Below are positions 43,743-52,662 of a stretch of 64,000 nucleotides of DNA, one piece after another (positions within the stretch are counted from its first letter, which is position 1; every line of letters begins with the position of its first letter). A program made the translations under genes and the position numbers. Origin of the DNA: Bacillus sp. ISL-37 (GTDB lineage: Bacteria; Bacillota; Bacilli; Bacillales; Cytobacillaceae); contig NZ_JAGGQL010000023.1 in the NCBI RefSeq assembly GCF_018613315.1, forward strand, positions 34,621 to 98,620, in the 5' to 3' direction. Below the pieces are notes generated by a model. That model made no database searches and was not told where the DNA came from. It saw only the letters and a program-made list of their open reading frames with translations.

Positions 43743-43782
43743 AAAAAAGCGATAGCAGCTTCATTACAGACAGCTCTATCGC
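43743..43782 (-). terminator. Terminator of the AI-2E family gene
   Basis: GCGATAGAGC...GCTGCTATCGC then T6 on the minus strand. Confidence 0.75.
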
Positions 43783-43820
43783 CCAAAGTCTAATCCAGGA
43801 TTCTCTTGTTAGTTTATAAC

Positions 43821-44924
43821 TCATGTTACCTCAGTGGTAATCGTTGCTCGTTTCCTTGCTCTTAAAAATCGGACTAGGTTCAATACGATTGTTTTTGTGA
43901 CGGCGTAGGTTGGGACAGCTAACACCATTCCCAGTACGCCGGCAAGATTTCCGGCAGCCAATAAAATAATGATGATCGTTGCCGGATGGGTATCCAGTGT
44001 TTTACCAAGGATAAGTGGAGACAACAAATTACCTTCAATTTGCTGCGCCACCAGGATAACCACAACTACCAGCAAAGCCTTTGTCGGGGAATCAAAGAGA
44101 CCAACCAGCACTGCAGGCGCTCCGCCAATAATCGGCCCGACATACGGGATAATGTTTGTGAAGGCGACGATTAACGCCAGAATCAAGGCATAGCGCAAAT
44201 CAATGATTAGATACCCGATAAAAGCCAAAATCCCAACAGCGGAGGCGACCGTTACCTGTCCCTGGATGTATGCAGCCAGTGTTTCACCAGTTTCTTTCAG
44301 GATTTTAAGCCCCTCATCCCGGTAATCTTTCGGAATGAACTTGGAAACAGCAAGCGGAAACCTGTGACCGTCCTTGAACATGTAAAACAATAAAAATGGA
44401 ACGGTAACAAGGATGATCGCGATATTGGTGACGATGCCCAAAAAGCCTTTGAGTCCATTCGTCAGTTTAGTCGGAATCGTATTTGCATACTCAATTACGC
44501 GCTCCTGCACCGTATCAATCATTTCACGCTGCTCATCCCTAAAGCTTTTAAACTCAGAAGACTGAACAACATCGTAAAAATACTCCGTCGTCTTGTCAGC
44601 AAAAACAGGAAGATCATTCGCAAGCTCCGTCGCCTGCTTGGAAACCGCCGGAACAAGATTCCCGATCGCTAAAACAAGAAGCGCTCCAAATACCACATAA
44701 ATAATTAAAATTGCGAGTACCCGAGGAAGTTTCTTGCTTTCCAGGAAGTCCACCACCGGATTCAGCAGGAAATAGAGGAATCCAGTAATCAGAATCGGAA
44801 AGAACACCGTTGAGATGAAGACCCCAATCGGCTCAAACATAAATGAAATCTTTGTAGAAACATAAATGATCGTCGATATAAGCAAAATTTGAATCAGCCA
44901 AAATTGCAGTTTAGATTTAGTCAA
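43821..44924 (-). CDS. AI-2E family (PerM/YtvI-like) transporter
   Basis: 367 aa with about eight membrane helices and the amphipathic central region typical of the family (ATELANDLPVFADKTTEYFYDVV...). Diagnostic segments are TVPFLLFYMFKDG, FTNIIPYVGPIIGGAPAVLVG, QQIEGNLLSPLILGKTLDTHP and ILLAAGNLAGVLGMVLAVPTYA. Members export autoinducer-2 or exchange Na+/H+; which one applies here cannot be told. TTG start after AGAGGT. Confidence 0.9.
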   Translation of the reverse strand: MTKSKLQFWLIQILLISTIIYVSTKISFMFEPIGVFISTVFFPILITGFLYFLLNPVVDFLESKKLPRVLAILIIYVVFGALLVLAIGNLVPAVSKQATELANDLPVFADKTTEYFYDVVQSSEFKSFRDEQREMIDTVQERVIEYANTIPTKLTNGLKGFLGIVTNIAIILVTVPFLLFYMFKDGHRFPLAVSKFIPKDYRDEGLKILKETGETLAAYIQGQVTVASAVGILAFIGYLIIDLRYALILALIVAFTNIIPYVGPIIGGAPAVLVGLFDSPTKALLVVVVILVAQQIEGNLLSPLILGKTLDTHPATIIIILLAAGNLAGVLGMVLAVPTYAVTKTIVLNLVRFLRARKRATITTEVT

Positions 44925-45117
44925 AGTATGTACCTCTTGCTTAGGTTATTTTGGTAAAATTATACCAAAACTTCGGGTTAAAATATATTGTTTTTCTAAT
45001 CCGGTGTTTAGTAAGTGGTTCAACTATTCAGAAAAGTTTTCTTATTCAACTATCCTGCCCTTTTAGTACAATAAGAAAAAAAGAGTGCTACCTATTATAG
45101 ATCGCACCACAGTTGCT

Positions 45118-45465
45118 TTAAAGACGTTTATTATTTGCATAACTACTTCCCATTGACGAAGGCGAAAACTTTATTTTGTATTTACCGCTGAGCTCTAATT
45201 TTACTTTTTCTTTTAAATAAGTACCTTGTCTGTTATGTTCTTCTTCTAACTCAACACCATTTTCAATTATTTGTTCTAAATCCCAATCAATCCATTCACC
45301 ATACTTCGATGCCCACTCGCTCATTTCCCTTTTTAATTCTTTTGAGATTGGAATGTCATCTAAATCAAAATTACAGCCACAATGATCACACCAAATAGGG
45401 TCTGCTCCAATCTCACCTTCGACCTTTAACTTGTATGTTTCTTGTTGTTCACAAAAACACTTCAT
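45118..45465 (-). CDS. Zinc-ribbon hypothetical protein
   Basis: 115 aa. N-terminal C-x-C (KCFCEQQ) and IWCDHCGCNFDLDDIPI could bind one zinc. The middle is acidic and aromatic (MSEWASKYGEWIDWDLEQIIENG). ATG 45465 follows GAGGAG; the frame runs 7 codons further up. Family not named. Confidence 0.65.
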   Translation of the reverse strand: MKCFCEQQETYKLKVEGEIGADPIWCDHCGCNFDLDDIPISKELKREMSEWASKYGEWIDWDLEQIIENGVELEEEHNRQGTYLKEKVKLELSGKYKIKFSPSSMGSSYANNKRL

Positions 45466-45566
45466 TTTTGGCTCCTCTGATAACATTTTTCTATTATTTT
45501 TAGTATATATTCAAGCTGCTTAGTTTCATATCCTTCTTCAACAAACCTGCCCTTTATTTCAACAAG

Positions 45567-45594
45567 AAAAAAGCATTCCTTAATTAAAGAATGC
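45567..45594 (-). terminator. Terminator of the 45647 gene
   Basis: GCATTC...GAATGC hairpin then T6 on the minus strand. Confidence 0.75.
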
Positions 45595-45646
45595 CCCTTA
45601 TAGTTTAAGTGTGACTTTCACTAAATTACCTTTATATATATATTTC

Positions 45647-46021
45647 TCACCAGTGCACTTGGAGTTTATTTCCATTTAAATCAAAAAAGTGAAAAAAAGA
45701 ATGTCCATTATCCTCTTTTATATCCTCAACCTTAACACCATTTTCAATAAGGTGTGTATGAAATTTAGATAATTCTGGACTTGTAAAACCAATGCTAAAG
45801 GCTGGGACATTATCAATTGTAAAATGTGCAAATGTATCATCTTCAGTAGGAACTAAGATAAGTAAAAAAGGTCCCTCATTAACTTTTAAAATGGCAAATG
45901 GATCTTCAGTAATGGTTAATAATTGAAGCCCTAATATATCTCTATACCATTGTGCAGACTGCTCTAAATTTTTTACCGGAATTCTAATATAATGTACTTG
46001 TTCAATAAATGAATTACTCAT
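45647..46021 (-). CDS. VOC (glyoxalase-like) family protein
   Basis: 124 aa single VOC domain: VHYIRIPVKNLEQSAQWYRDILGLQLL opens the fold (His ligand) and FFHFFDLNGNKLQVHW closes it. Probably a metal-dependent lyase or binding protein; substrate unknown. ATG after GAGAGGTAG. Confidence 0.85.
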   Translation of the reverse strand: MSNSFIEQVHYIRIPVKNLEQSAQWYRDILGLQLLTITEDPFAILKVNEGPFLLILVPTEDDTFAHFTIDNVPAFSIGFTSPELSKFHTHLIENGVKVEDIKEDNGHSFFHFFDLNGNKLQVHW

Positions 46022-46133
46022 AAACTACCTCTCCTTTATTTAGTATGGTTTATCAAGTAATTCCCTTTTCATATCCCTTTTCCCTTCCGATTTATTGAAT
46101 TAACCTGCAACTTAGCATAATAAAGAATTCAAC

Positions 46134-46165
46134 AAAAAAGGCCGTTAATCCTGCTGGATCAACGC
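46134..46165 (-). terminator. Terminator of the nuclease gene
   Basis: GCGTTGATCC-AGC-AGGATTAACGGCC then T6, related to the hairpin at 9549-9581. Confidence 0.7.
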
Positions 46166-46273
46166 ACCTGTTAGTGAAGGATAACTATACTTTTATCATA
46201 TAAATTTGGATATAAATCGTCCAACGAGGAAATGTTCTTTCGTTCATTTATTTTGCCTTAAAGTTCTAGGGGC

Positions 46274-47206
46274 TTACTCACCAACCATACCGTCGTTATC
46301 ACGATCGTCCATATATGGGTATAACCAATGATCACTGGTTATTGGCATACTAAAACCTGCTGCTTTTGCTTCTTTAATCGTCACCTGTCCATTACCGTTT
46401 GTATCAACACTAGAAATATCACCGTTTGTGTTTGAACCAGTTGAATCGGAAGGCTTATCGCCTGTTAAACCGAGCGATGCATTTACTTCATCAGGGTTGA
46501 CATTGTCGAATGTATCAACGATTACGTTACCCATTAAAGTATAGGTATACTGATAACTTGAAGGAATCTGCGTTTCCGTATTCGGATATTTGATAATTGC
46601 TTCAAAATTAGTGGCTCCACCTGCACTACGGATCGCTTGTTCTATATACGCTTGATCACCATGTCGGTTGAGCGTACTATCTTGTGGGGTAATATTATAA
46701 GCATTCGATACCCCTCCGAGAGAATCAGCAATGATATGTCCTTCATCTAAAACGTCACTTTCGACACCAGGAACTTTTGCCTCATCAGAGTAGTATCTGC
46801 CAGAAGATAATACTGGTTCGTTAAGGTCATCTTGTAGAATGAGTTCTTCAGCAATGACACGTACTAGTTGGCCGTATTCATTAGTAAATGCCCAATATTC
46901 ACGGTCCCCAAAACCAATGTCAACGACGACGTTAGGTTCACGATAACCTGACAAATCACCACCATCAACATCAATTAGTTTGTATCCTGAGAACAGTTCA
47001 TTATTTGATTGGGTTGGTGTTTCCTCTACTACTGGTTCATCAACATCCGCAGTTTCTTCTTTTTCACTATTTTCATTTGTATTAACTGTGGTTACTTCTT
47101 TTGGCTTTGTTTCTCCATCTGTAATGGATCTATCTTCTATGTTGGTACAACCAACCATCATAAAGGTTGTTAAAAGTAAGATAAAATAGTTCATTTTCAT
47201 TTTCAT
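46274..47206 (-). CDS. Surface lipoprotein DNA/RNA non-specific endonuclease with EF-hand tail
   Basis: 310 aa. Lipobox VGC at residue 20, then an acidic low-complexity linker (residues 25-70), then a beta-beta-alpha metal nuclease of the DNA/RNA non-specific type: DEGHIIADSLGGVSNAYNITPQDSTLN with catalytic His157 and the metal-site Asn. The C-terminal 45 residues (SSVDTNGNGQVTIKEAKAAGF and DRDNDGMVGE) are calcium-binding loops of excalibur/EF-hand kind. It would degrade extracellular nucleic acid while tethered to the membrane. AGGAG precedes the ATG. Confidence 0.87.
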   Translation of the reverse strand: MKMKMNYFILLLTTFMMVGCTNIEDRSITDGETKPKEVTTVNTNENSEKEETADVDEPVVEETPTQSNNELFSGYKLIDVDGGDLSGYREPNVVVDIGFGDREYWAFTNEYGQLVRVIAEELILQDDLNEPVLSSGRYYSDEAKVPGVESDVLDEGHIIADSLGGVSNAYNITPQDSTLNRHGDQAYIEQAIRSAGGATNFEAIIKYPNTETQIPSSYQYTYTLMGNVIVDTFDNVNPDEVNASLGLTGDKPSDSTGSNTNGDISSVDTNGNGQVTIKEAKAAGFSMPITSDHWLYPYMDDRDNDGMVGE

Positions 47207-47399
47207 TTTAGGATTCTCCTATAATAGTTTCATAATCTAGATTAACATTGTTAACCTATTGGTAATAGTACATTCCTCTACCAACTATTATTATATTTCA
47301 AAAATCCTGATTTATTCCTTCTACTTTTCTAGCACTTACGACTCAAATCTACATTGGGATATATCAATTTAGTCATCAGTTTAAGAATTTATAAGGAAA

Positions 47400-47441
47400 T
47401 AAAAAAAATAATTCCATCTCATTAGCTGAGAAGGGATTATT
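47400..47441 (-). terminator. Terminator of the excalibur lipoprotein gene
   Basis: AATAATCCCTTCTCA...TGAGATGGAATTATT on the minus strand followed by T8. Confidence 0.75.
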
Positions 47442-47462
47442 CATCTACTAAGTGATAATACA

Positions 47463-48053
47463 CTATCTTTCACAAGCAAAATTATCTTTATCTCTATCCA
47501 TTTTAGATTGATAGGCTGGATGATCAGAAGGTACACCATTTGGATATTTCTTCCTTAGTTCAGTACAATTGGCAAAATTCTCAGATTCCCCACTTGAAGC
47601 TGCTTCTGCCTTTGCTTTGGCTTCTGCTTCTGCCTTTGCTTTAGCCTCTGCTTCTGCCTTTGCTTTGGCTTCTGCTTCTGCCTTCGCTTTGGCTTCTGCT
47701 TCTGCCTTCGCTTTAGCTTCCGCTTCTGCCTTCGCTTTAGCTTCCGCTTCTGCCTTCGCTTTAGCTTCCGCTTCTGCCTTCGCTTTAGCTTCCGCTTCCG
47801 CCTTCGCTTTAGCTTCTGCTTCTGCCTTCGCTTCTGCTTCCGCCTTCGCTTTGGCTTCTGCTTCCGCCTTCGCTTTGGCTTCTGCTTCCGCCTTCGCTTT
47901 GGCTTCTGCTTCTGCTTCTGCTTTCGATTTGTCCTCAGAACTCATCTCCTCATTCTTAACCTCTGCTTTTGAGGTTTTCGAACTTTCAGATGAACAAGCA
48001 GCTAAACTAAAAATTAAAAATAAAGCAAATAAACCTAGTAAACACTTTTTCAA
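47463..48053 (-). CDS. Excalibur-domain lipoprotein with a long EAEAKAKA repeat
   Basis: 196 aa. Lipobox SLAAC, then about 110 residues built from an 8-residue unit EAEAKAKA (24-bp DNA repeat), then a C-terminal excalibur calcium-binding domain ([24 protein letters not shown]). The repeat should form a stiff single alpha-helix that holds the excalibur domain away from the membrane. The repeat number probably varies between strains. TTG 48053 (KKCLLGLF) follows GGGGG; the frame has further upstream ATGs. Lies next to the surface nuclease. Confidence 0.87.
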   Translation of the reverse strand: MKKCLLGLFALFLIFSLAACSSESSKTSKAEVKNEEMSSEDKSKAEAEAEAKAKAEAEAKAKAEAEAKAKAEAEAKAEAEAKAKAEAEAKAKAEAEAKAKAEAEAKAKAEAEAKAKAEAEAKAKAEAEAKAKAEAEAKAKAEAEAKAKAEAASSGESENFANCTELRKKYPNGVPSDHPAYQSKMDRDKDNFACER

Positions 48054-48191
48054 TTCAATAACCCCCATCATATTTTTCTATCTTCGTATAAAAATAAGCG
48101 GATTCCTTGTTTTCATAAGGTAAATGCTTCAAAGTTTTAACCTTATCTCAAAATTGGGAGTAAAAAATACATCAATCAATTACCGTTGATC

Positions 48192-48380
48192 TTATCCTTG
48201 AGGGGGGGTATCTTCACTTCCTCCACTATGCGGAGTGGTATAATACTGATTTTTCATTGTATCAGATTCAATACCGTGGTTGTGGCGTGGCTCTGGGGGA
48301 ACAGCCCCTTTTTTCTTTTCCAATACCAAAGCAATAATGATCAAAACAATTAACGGTGCTCCAATTAACAACCAAATCAT
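48192..48380 (-). CDS. Small single-helix membrane protein
   Basis: 62 aa: WLLIGAPLIVLIIIALVLEKKKG, then a polar tail rich in His, Pro and Gly. ATG 48380 follows GAGGTGG. Not recognised. Confidence 0.55.
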   Translation of the reverse strand: MIWLLIGAPLIVLIIIALVLEKKKGAVPPEPRHNHGIESDTMKNQYYTTPHSGGSEDTPPQG

Positions 48381-48645
48381 CTTTACCACCTCAATTAAAG
48401 CCTAAATAAATTGGGTTAAATTGTAAATGAGCTTATTACCCTATTTTTCTCAACAAAAATACTATGTCCTTGAGATTTTCATTTCTCATGCTGAACAACT
48501 TATTTCTTTTATTTGTATATATACTTTAGCCATTTGCTATGCATCACATCACTTTATATACTCTATAATAAAGAGATACAAAAAAAGTAGAATCAAGTTT
48601 AACTCGTTGCTAGTACATAATACTTTATAGCCAAAGGAGTAAATT

Positions 48646-49296
48646 ATGACAATCATACATAAATTAAATCTGACTAAGTATAGCAATCTGGCTGTACTGA
48701 ACCAGCCAAGCGATTATCATCTGTTCGATGGTTATAAGACGGAAATTTCCGGTGACCATGATGCGATTTTCATTTTTGTCGAAAGTATTGAGGATATGGT
48801 GGAACACACACAAAGCATCATAAATGGGCAGCACTTGCAAGAAAAGGGGTACTTATTTTTTGCCTACCCGAAAAAAGGGAACAAGCGATATAATACATAT
48901 GTTCATAGAGATGAGATCTTCCCTGCGTTGAAGGTTGGCGAAGATGGATATGTGGAAAATAGCGATATTAAATTTTCGAGAATGGTCAGTATGGATGATG
49001 TTTTTACGGTCGTTGGATTAAAGCGCGAAAAGAAGCCAGCCCAAAAGTCAACAGCAGCTAGTCAGTGTGTGGCTGATTACGAGGACAACGTCCATGATGT
49101 TGAAAAATTACTAACAGATTATCCAAATGAGCAACAATTTTATAAAGCACTCACCCCTGGCTACCAAAAAGATTGGGCTCGATTCATTTTTTCAGCCAAG
49201 CAACAAAAAACGCGCGAAAAACGCCAGGAACAAATGATTGAGGTTTTATCCCAAGGGTATAAATCCATGGATTTATTTCGTCAGAAAAAGAAATAG
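48646..49296 (+). CDS. YdeI/OmpD-associated family protein
   Basis: 216 aa. The first 130 residues resemble the DUF3052-type module (LAVLNQPSDYHLFDGYKTEI, DAIFIFVESIEDMVEHTQ, GYLFFAYPKKGNKRYNTYVHRDEIFPAL). The C-terminal YdeI-type motif is FYKALTPGYQKDWARFIFSAKQQKTREKR. Cytosolic, function unknown. ATG after AAAGGAG. Confidence 0.82.
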   Translation: MTIIHKLNLTKYSNLAVLNQPSDYHLFDGYKTEISGDHDAIFIFVESIEDMVEHTQSIINGQHLQEKGYLFFAYPKKGNKRYNTYVHRDEIFPALKVGEDGYVENSDIKFSRMVSMDDVFTVVGLKREKKPAQKSTAASQCVADYEDNVHDVEKLLTDYPNEQQFYKALTPGYQKDWARFIFSAKQQKTREKRQEQMIEVLSQGYKSMDLFRQKKK

Positions 49297-49323
49297 AGTT
49301 TAATAATCGCCGGGGGTTTGTGT

Positions 49324-49779
49324 ATGGAAATTAAAGTCGATGACCTAACAGGTTCTGAGGTTATTTCATTAATAGGGGAACATTTGCATGGAATGAAGCT
49401 TCACTCCCCTCCCGAGAGCATTCATGCGCTAGGGCTTGGTGAGTTAAAAGGACCGGATATTACCTTCTGGACAGTCTGGAATGAGGAGCAGTTGATGGGT
49501 TGCGGTGCATTGAAAGAGCTTGATTTCCATCATGGTGAGCTCAAATCGATGAGAACCGCCACCGCCCACCTCCGAAAAGGCGTCGCACAGGCCATGCTAG
49601 AGCACATCATCAAGGAAGCCAGAAAGCGCGGCTATACAAGACTAAGCCTCGAAACAGGTTCAATGGAGGCGTTCTTCCCTGCAAGGAAGCTCTATGAAAA
49701 ATACGGCTTTGTCTATTGCCCTCCATTCGGTGATTATATAGAAGATCAGAACAGTGTATTTATGACGATGGAACTGTAA
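49324..49779 (+). CDS. GNAT family N-acetyltransferase
   Basis: 151 aa. GELKSMRTATAHLRKGVAQAMLEHIIKEARKRGYTRLSLETGS carries the acetyl-CoA loop (HLRKGVAQ) and ARKLYEKYGFVYCPPFGDY the last helix; close to YafP/PhnO-like GNATs with a G-D-Y end. ATG 49324 follows GGGGG by 7 nt. 27 bp after the YdeI-like gene and probably cotranscribed. Confidence 0.87.
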   Translation: MEIKVDDLTGSEVISLIGEHLHGMKLHSPPESIHALGLGELKGPDITFWTVWNEEQLMGCGALKELDFHHGELKSMRTATAHLRKGVAQAMLEHIIKEARKRGYTRLSLETGSMEAFFPARKLYEKYGFVYCPPFGDYIEDQNSVFMTMEL

Positions 49780-49782
49780 AGG

Positions 49783-49817
49783 AAAGGGCGGCTCACCGAT
49801 AGGTAGCCGCCCTTTTC
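49783..49817. terminator. Convergent terminator
   Basis: AAGGGCGGCT/AGCCGCCCTT stem with T tract, between the GNAT gene and yceI. Confidence 0.85.
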
Positions 49818-49826
49818 TCATTAAGT

Positions 49827-50354
49827 TTACGCTGCTGGATTTACTTCTAGTTCCACTTTGATCTTGATGTCTTTGCCGACTAGCACGCCGCCTGTTTCTA
49901 GTGCTGCATTCCATGTTAGGCCGAATTCTTCGCGGTTAACTTTTGCTTCTGCTTCGAAACCGTAAACTTCTACGCCCCATGGGTTAGTGCCTTTGCCGCC
50001 GAATTCAACATCGAATGTTACTGGCTTCGTTACATCCTTGATTGTCAGGTCACCAGTGACTTTGTAATCATCGCCATCACGAGTTATGCTAGTAGATTTG
50101 AAATCGATTGTTGGATAGTTTTCAACATCAAAGAAATCTGCTGATTTCAAGTGATTTTCGCGGTCTTCGTTACGTGTATCGATGCTTGCTACATCAATTT
50201 TGAACGCAATTGAAGCTGTTGTTAAATCTGTTAGGTCTGCTGCTTCGACATCCGCTGAATAAGAACCAAATTGTCCCTTTACCTTTGAAACCATCATGTG
50301 TTTCACTTCAAATCCTAATGCTGAGTGTGCCTGGTCTACTACAAATTTAGCCAT
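49827..50354 (-). CDS. YceI family lipocalin-like protein
   Basis: 175 aa with no signal peptide, so a cytosolic member of the polyisoprenoid-binding YceI family. WVVDQAHSALGFEVKHMMVSKVKGQFGSYSADV-like opening, VASIDTRNEDRENHLKSADFFDVENYPTIDFKSTSI and GTNPWGVEVYGFEAEAKVNREEFGLTWN are diagnostic. ATG after GGGGGA. A perfect palindrome 25-45 bp upstream suggests control by a MarR-type repressor. Confidence 0.92.
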   Translation of the reverse strand: MAKFVVDQAHSALGFEVKHMMVSKVKGQFGSYSADVEAADLTDLTTASIAFKIDVASIDTRNEDRENHLKSADFFDVENYPTIDFKSTSITRDGDDYKVTGDLTIKDVTKPVTFDVEFGGKGTNPWGVEVYGFEAEAKVNREEFGLTWNAALETGGVLVGKDIKIKVELEVNPAA

Positions 50355-50378
50355 TCTAAAATCCCCCTGTTATGTTAT

Positions 50379-50446
50379 TATCTCGAATTCGAGATATTAT
50401 TCTAAAAAAATAAATCTCAAAATCAATTATTTTTAATTCGAGATAA
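50379..50446. promoter_or_regulatory. MarR/MhqR-like operator upstream of yceI
   Basis: TATCTCGAATTCGAGATA (50379-50396) is a perfect 18-bp palindrome. A second dyad, ATCTC (50414-50418) with TTCGAGATAAA (50436-50446), follows. The sequence closely resembles the published B. subtilis MhqR (YkvE) operator consensus for quinone-responsive genes, recalled from memory. Confidence 0.75.
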
Positions 50447-50529
50447 ATTTATCATGAATTCGACTCGGCTGTCAACATTATTTTTCCACAAAATGACCAT
50501 ACCATTTCCAGGCCAGGAGAATCAGGATT

Positions 50530-50937
50530 TCAGCCTAAATCTTTCAGGATAATGAAAATCTTCCCTGTAAGGTCCTTGTGTATTGAAATATCCCATATTA
50601 TAAAGATCGCAAGGAGTATAAAATAAACCAGCATATACCACTTTAAATATCTTTTCGGTCGTAAAGGCGTAAAAAATAGAGCGATAAAAACGGCAGCAAA
50701 AAGTGAAATAAGATATATGTTCATTTTCCACAGCTGATTCGCCTCATTAATCGGCAACATGATTTCAAGCGCTTCCTGAGCGGTAACCTTCCCTTCATCC
50801 ACCTGCTTATTCAAAATCCCTTTTTCAATGGTCATCGTCATCGTTTCCTGATTGAACTGATAATTCACCCCTGACAAATTAAAGTCCGTTTGCTTCGTAA
50901 AAAGCAAAAGCAAGATGATCAATAAAAAATAGACCAA
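50530..50937 (-). CDS. Membrane protein of unknown function, translationally coupled
   Basis: 135 aa as called (TTG 50937). Helices at both ends (VYFLLIILLLLF; MNIYLISLFAAVFIALFF; YMLVYFILLAIFIIWDI). The frame continues upstream as IIKFDQRFLPLL to an ATT at 50970 that lies 7 nt after GGAGG and inside the end of the preceding gene; the TTG has no ribosome site. The ATT may be the true, rare start. Function unknown. Confidence 0.65.
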   Translation of the reverse strand: MVYFLLIILLLLFTKQTDFNLSGVNYQFNQETMTMTIEKGILNKQVDEGKVTAQEALEIMLPINEANQLWKMNIYLISLFAAVFIALFFTPLRPKRYLKWYMLVYFILLAIFIIWDISIHKDLTGKIFIILKDLG

Positions 50938-50963
50938 TAACGGGAGAAATCGTTGATCAAATT

Positions 50964-51596
50964 TTATAATTGGGAGTCCTCCTTTTCTATAAGTCTAATT
51001 TCTTCTATCCGCCATTTTTCAGTTCTTTCGTAATAGTCAACGCTCTTAGTCAATACGAATTGATAATTATTTTCCAGGTCCTCGACTGTAAGATATGTAA
51101 GGACGATTCTTCCTTTTTCAATATTAAATTCACTTAGGTTTAAGACTACATTTGGAATCCAATCAAGATTGCTATATTTGAAGTGAATACTGCAAGGGCA
51201 ATTGTCCTCTTGATCAAGGGTAAAACTTGTAAAATTTCCAACTGCGATTAATTCAATTACTTCTTTAAACTCTTCCGCAGCCTTATAGGTCTCAACGACA
51301 CTAATCGCATCCATGAAGTCCTGATATTGAACAGAGGATTGTGCTACCGCTATTTCTTCTTCCAGGGTTGAAAGGTTGACGCCCAAAGCATCATTTTCAT
51401 ACTTTAAGTCATCTGTCATCCGGGATTGCCTTTCAATTTCTTTTTCTAAACTAATAACTTTCTTTTCAAGTCGATTTTTATCATCCTCAAGATTCACGGC
51501 AAAATCGGCTGTTCTGGCATTATCCAAAAGAGCAATCGCCGTGATGACTAATAAAATGATGAGAGCGGAAGTTTTAAAGTCTTTATTCCAGTTCAT
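50964..51596 (-). CDS. Membrane-anchored coiled-coil protein of unknown function
   Basis: 210 aa. One N-terminal anchor (ALIILLVITAIALL), a coiled coil at about residues 35-85 (LEDDKNRLEKKVISLEKEIERQ, LKYENDALGVNLSTLEEEI), then an extracytoplasmic domain with a C-P-C motif. ATG 51596 (MNWNKDF) follows GGGAGGG. First gene of a pair with 50530-50937. Confidence 0.7.
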   Translation of the reverse strand: MNWNKDFKTSALIILLVITAIALLDNARTADFAVNLEDDKNRLEKKVISLEKEIERQSRMTDDLKYENDALGVNLSTLEEEIAVAQSSVQYQDFMDAISVVETYKAAEEFKEVIELIAVGNFTSFTLDQEDNCPCSIHFKYSNLDWIPNVVLNLSEFNIEKGRIVLTYLTVEDLENNYQFVLTKSVDYYERTEKWRIEEIRLIEKEDSQL

Positions 51597-51669
51597 TGGT
51601 AACCCTCCCATTCAAAAATGATGATCAAAATATAATACGAATCTCCCATTCATTAGTTTCAAAATAATC

Positions 51670-51708
51670 AAAAAATATCCACCTCGCCCTTTACGAGGTG
51701 GATATCGT
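51670..51708 (-). terminator. Terminator of the double GNAT gene
   Basis: ATATCCACCTCG/CGAGGTGGATAT 12-bp stem overlapping the end of the GNAT gene, T5 on the minus strand. Confidence 0.8.
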
Positions 51709-52662
51709 TTATTTAAGCTCAAAATAGTCCATCGTAGAAGTCTCTTCAAAGCCGCATGACTTATAAAGGTTCAGTGCATTTGCGTTTTCTGCCGCTACCT
51801 GCAGCATGATTTCCTGTGCGTTTGCTTCCTTCAGTTTTTCAATAGCAAGCAAAAGAAGCGCTCTTCCGTACCCCTTGCGACGGTGCTCTGGCAACACACC
51901 GAGACCGAAGATGGCACCAAGTTTCGCGGTAAGCTGCAGATTCACTTTCCCGATGATTTCCCCGTCTTTTTCAACAAGATAAGAGGTCATCCCGCGCTTT
52001 TCCTCTACCTCAGGCAGAGGCATGTCATCGGCGGTGATTTCTTCTTCATCGTTAAAATAAATCGCGTTCTGCCGGGCGATTTCCTTCGCGTCCGCGTTCG
52101 TAGCTTTCCTGAAGACAATGCCCGCCAGCTGCTCTGGCGTCGTGACCGGAGCATCTTTTTTCATGAACATCTCATATTCAGAATGCTTGTATTGCGCACC
52201 AACTCCGGCAATGAATTGCTGCCCGGATTCTGAGTTGCGGTCACTGAGCAACAGCATGCTGCCTGAATCCCTGCGCTTCCATTCAGCCATGACCAACTCA
52301 AACAACCTGGTGAATACACCCAGACGCCGGTACTCAGGATGCACCATCCCATTCACTTCCCACGGACCGCCAAAGTTGCAAATCCCCATATATCCAATCA
52401 ACAGCTCCCCATCGAAGTACATGAACTCATTTATATCCTGAACCCCATTGCCGCTGCCATCGCTGACCCCGAGCTTGTAATCAAGCTCTAGCTTCAGTGC
52501 GATTTGATCCGTTTGAAGGCACCGCTCCTGAAGTTCATTAATTATTTTATAATCCTCATCATCGATGGTTTCCTTAAGTTTGATCCATGGTTTATGTATT
52601 TTTTTCACGTCAGCACTCTCCAAATCCCTTTTAATCGTTGTATATTTTATTCGCTTAACCAA
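51709..52662 (-). CDS. Tandem GNAT acetyltransferase (mycothiol-synthase-like layout)
   Basis: 317 aa with two GNAT domains. Domain 1 has NGMVHPEYRRLGVFTRLFELVMAEWKRR (acetyl-CoA loop RRLGVF). Domain 2 has GAIFGLGVLPEHRRKGYGRALLLLAIEKL (HRRKGYG) and ALNLYKSCGFEETSTMDYFEL. The two-domain order is that of MshD-like enzymes; the substrate is unknown, and Firmicutes do not make mycothiol. TTG 52662 follows AAGGAG at 9 nt; the longer frame to 52704 lacks support. Confidence 0.87.
   Translation of the reverse strand: MVKRIKYTTIKRDLESADVKKIHKPWIKLKETIDDEDYKIINELQERCLQTDQIALKLELDYKLGVSDGSGNGVQDINEFMYFDGELLIGYMGICNFGGPWEVNGMVHPEYRRLGVFTRLFELVMAEWKRRDSGSMLLLSDRNSESGQQFIAGVGAQYKHSEYEMFMKKDAPVTTPEQLAGIVFRKATNADAKEIARQNAIYFNDEEEITADDMPLPEVEEKRGMTSYLVEKDGEIIGKVNLQLTAKLGAIFGLGVLPEHRRKGYGRALLLLAIEKLKEANAQEIMLQVAAENANALNLYKSCGFEETSTMDYFELK

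Noticed and set aside
47569..48123. 184-aa plus-strand reading frame rich in ALASASAF
   Set aside because: It is the antisense of the [14 protein letters not shown] lipoprotein; the repeat keeps all frames open and no ribosome site is present.
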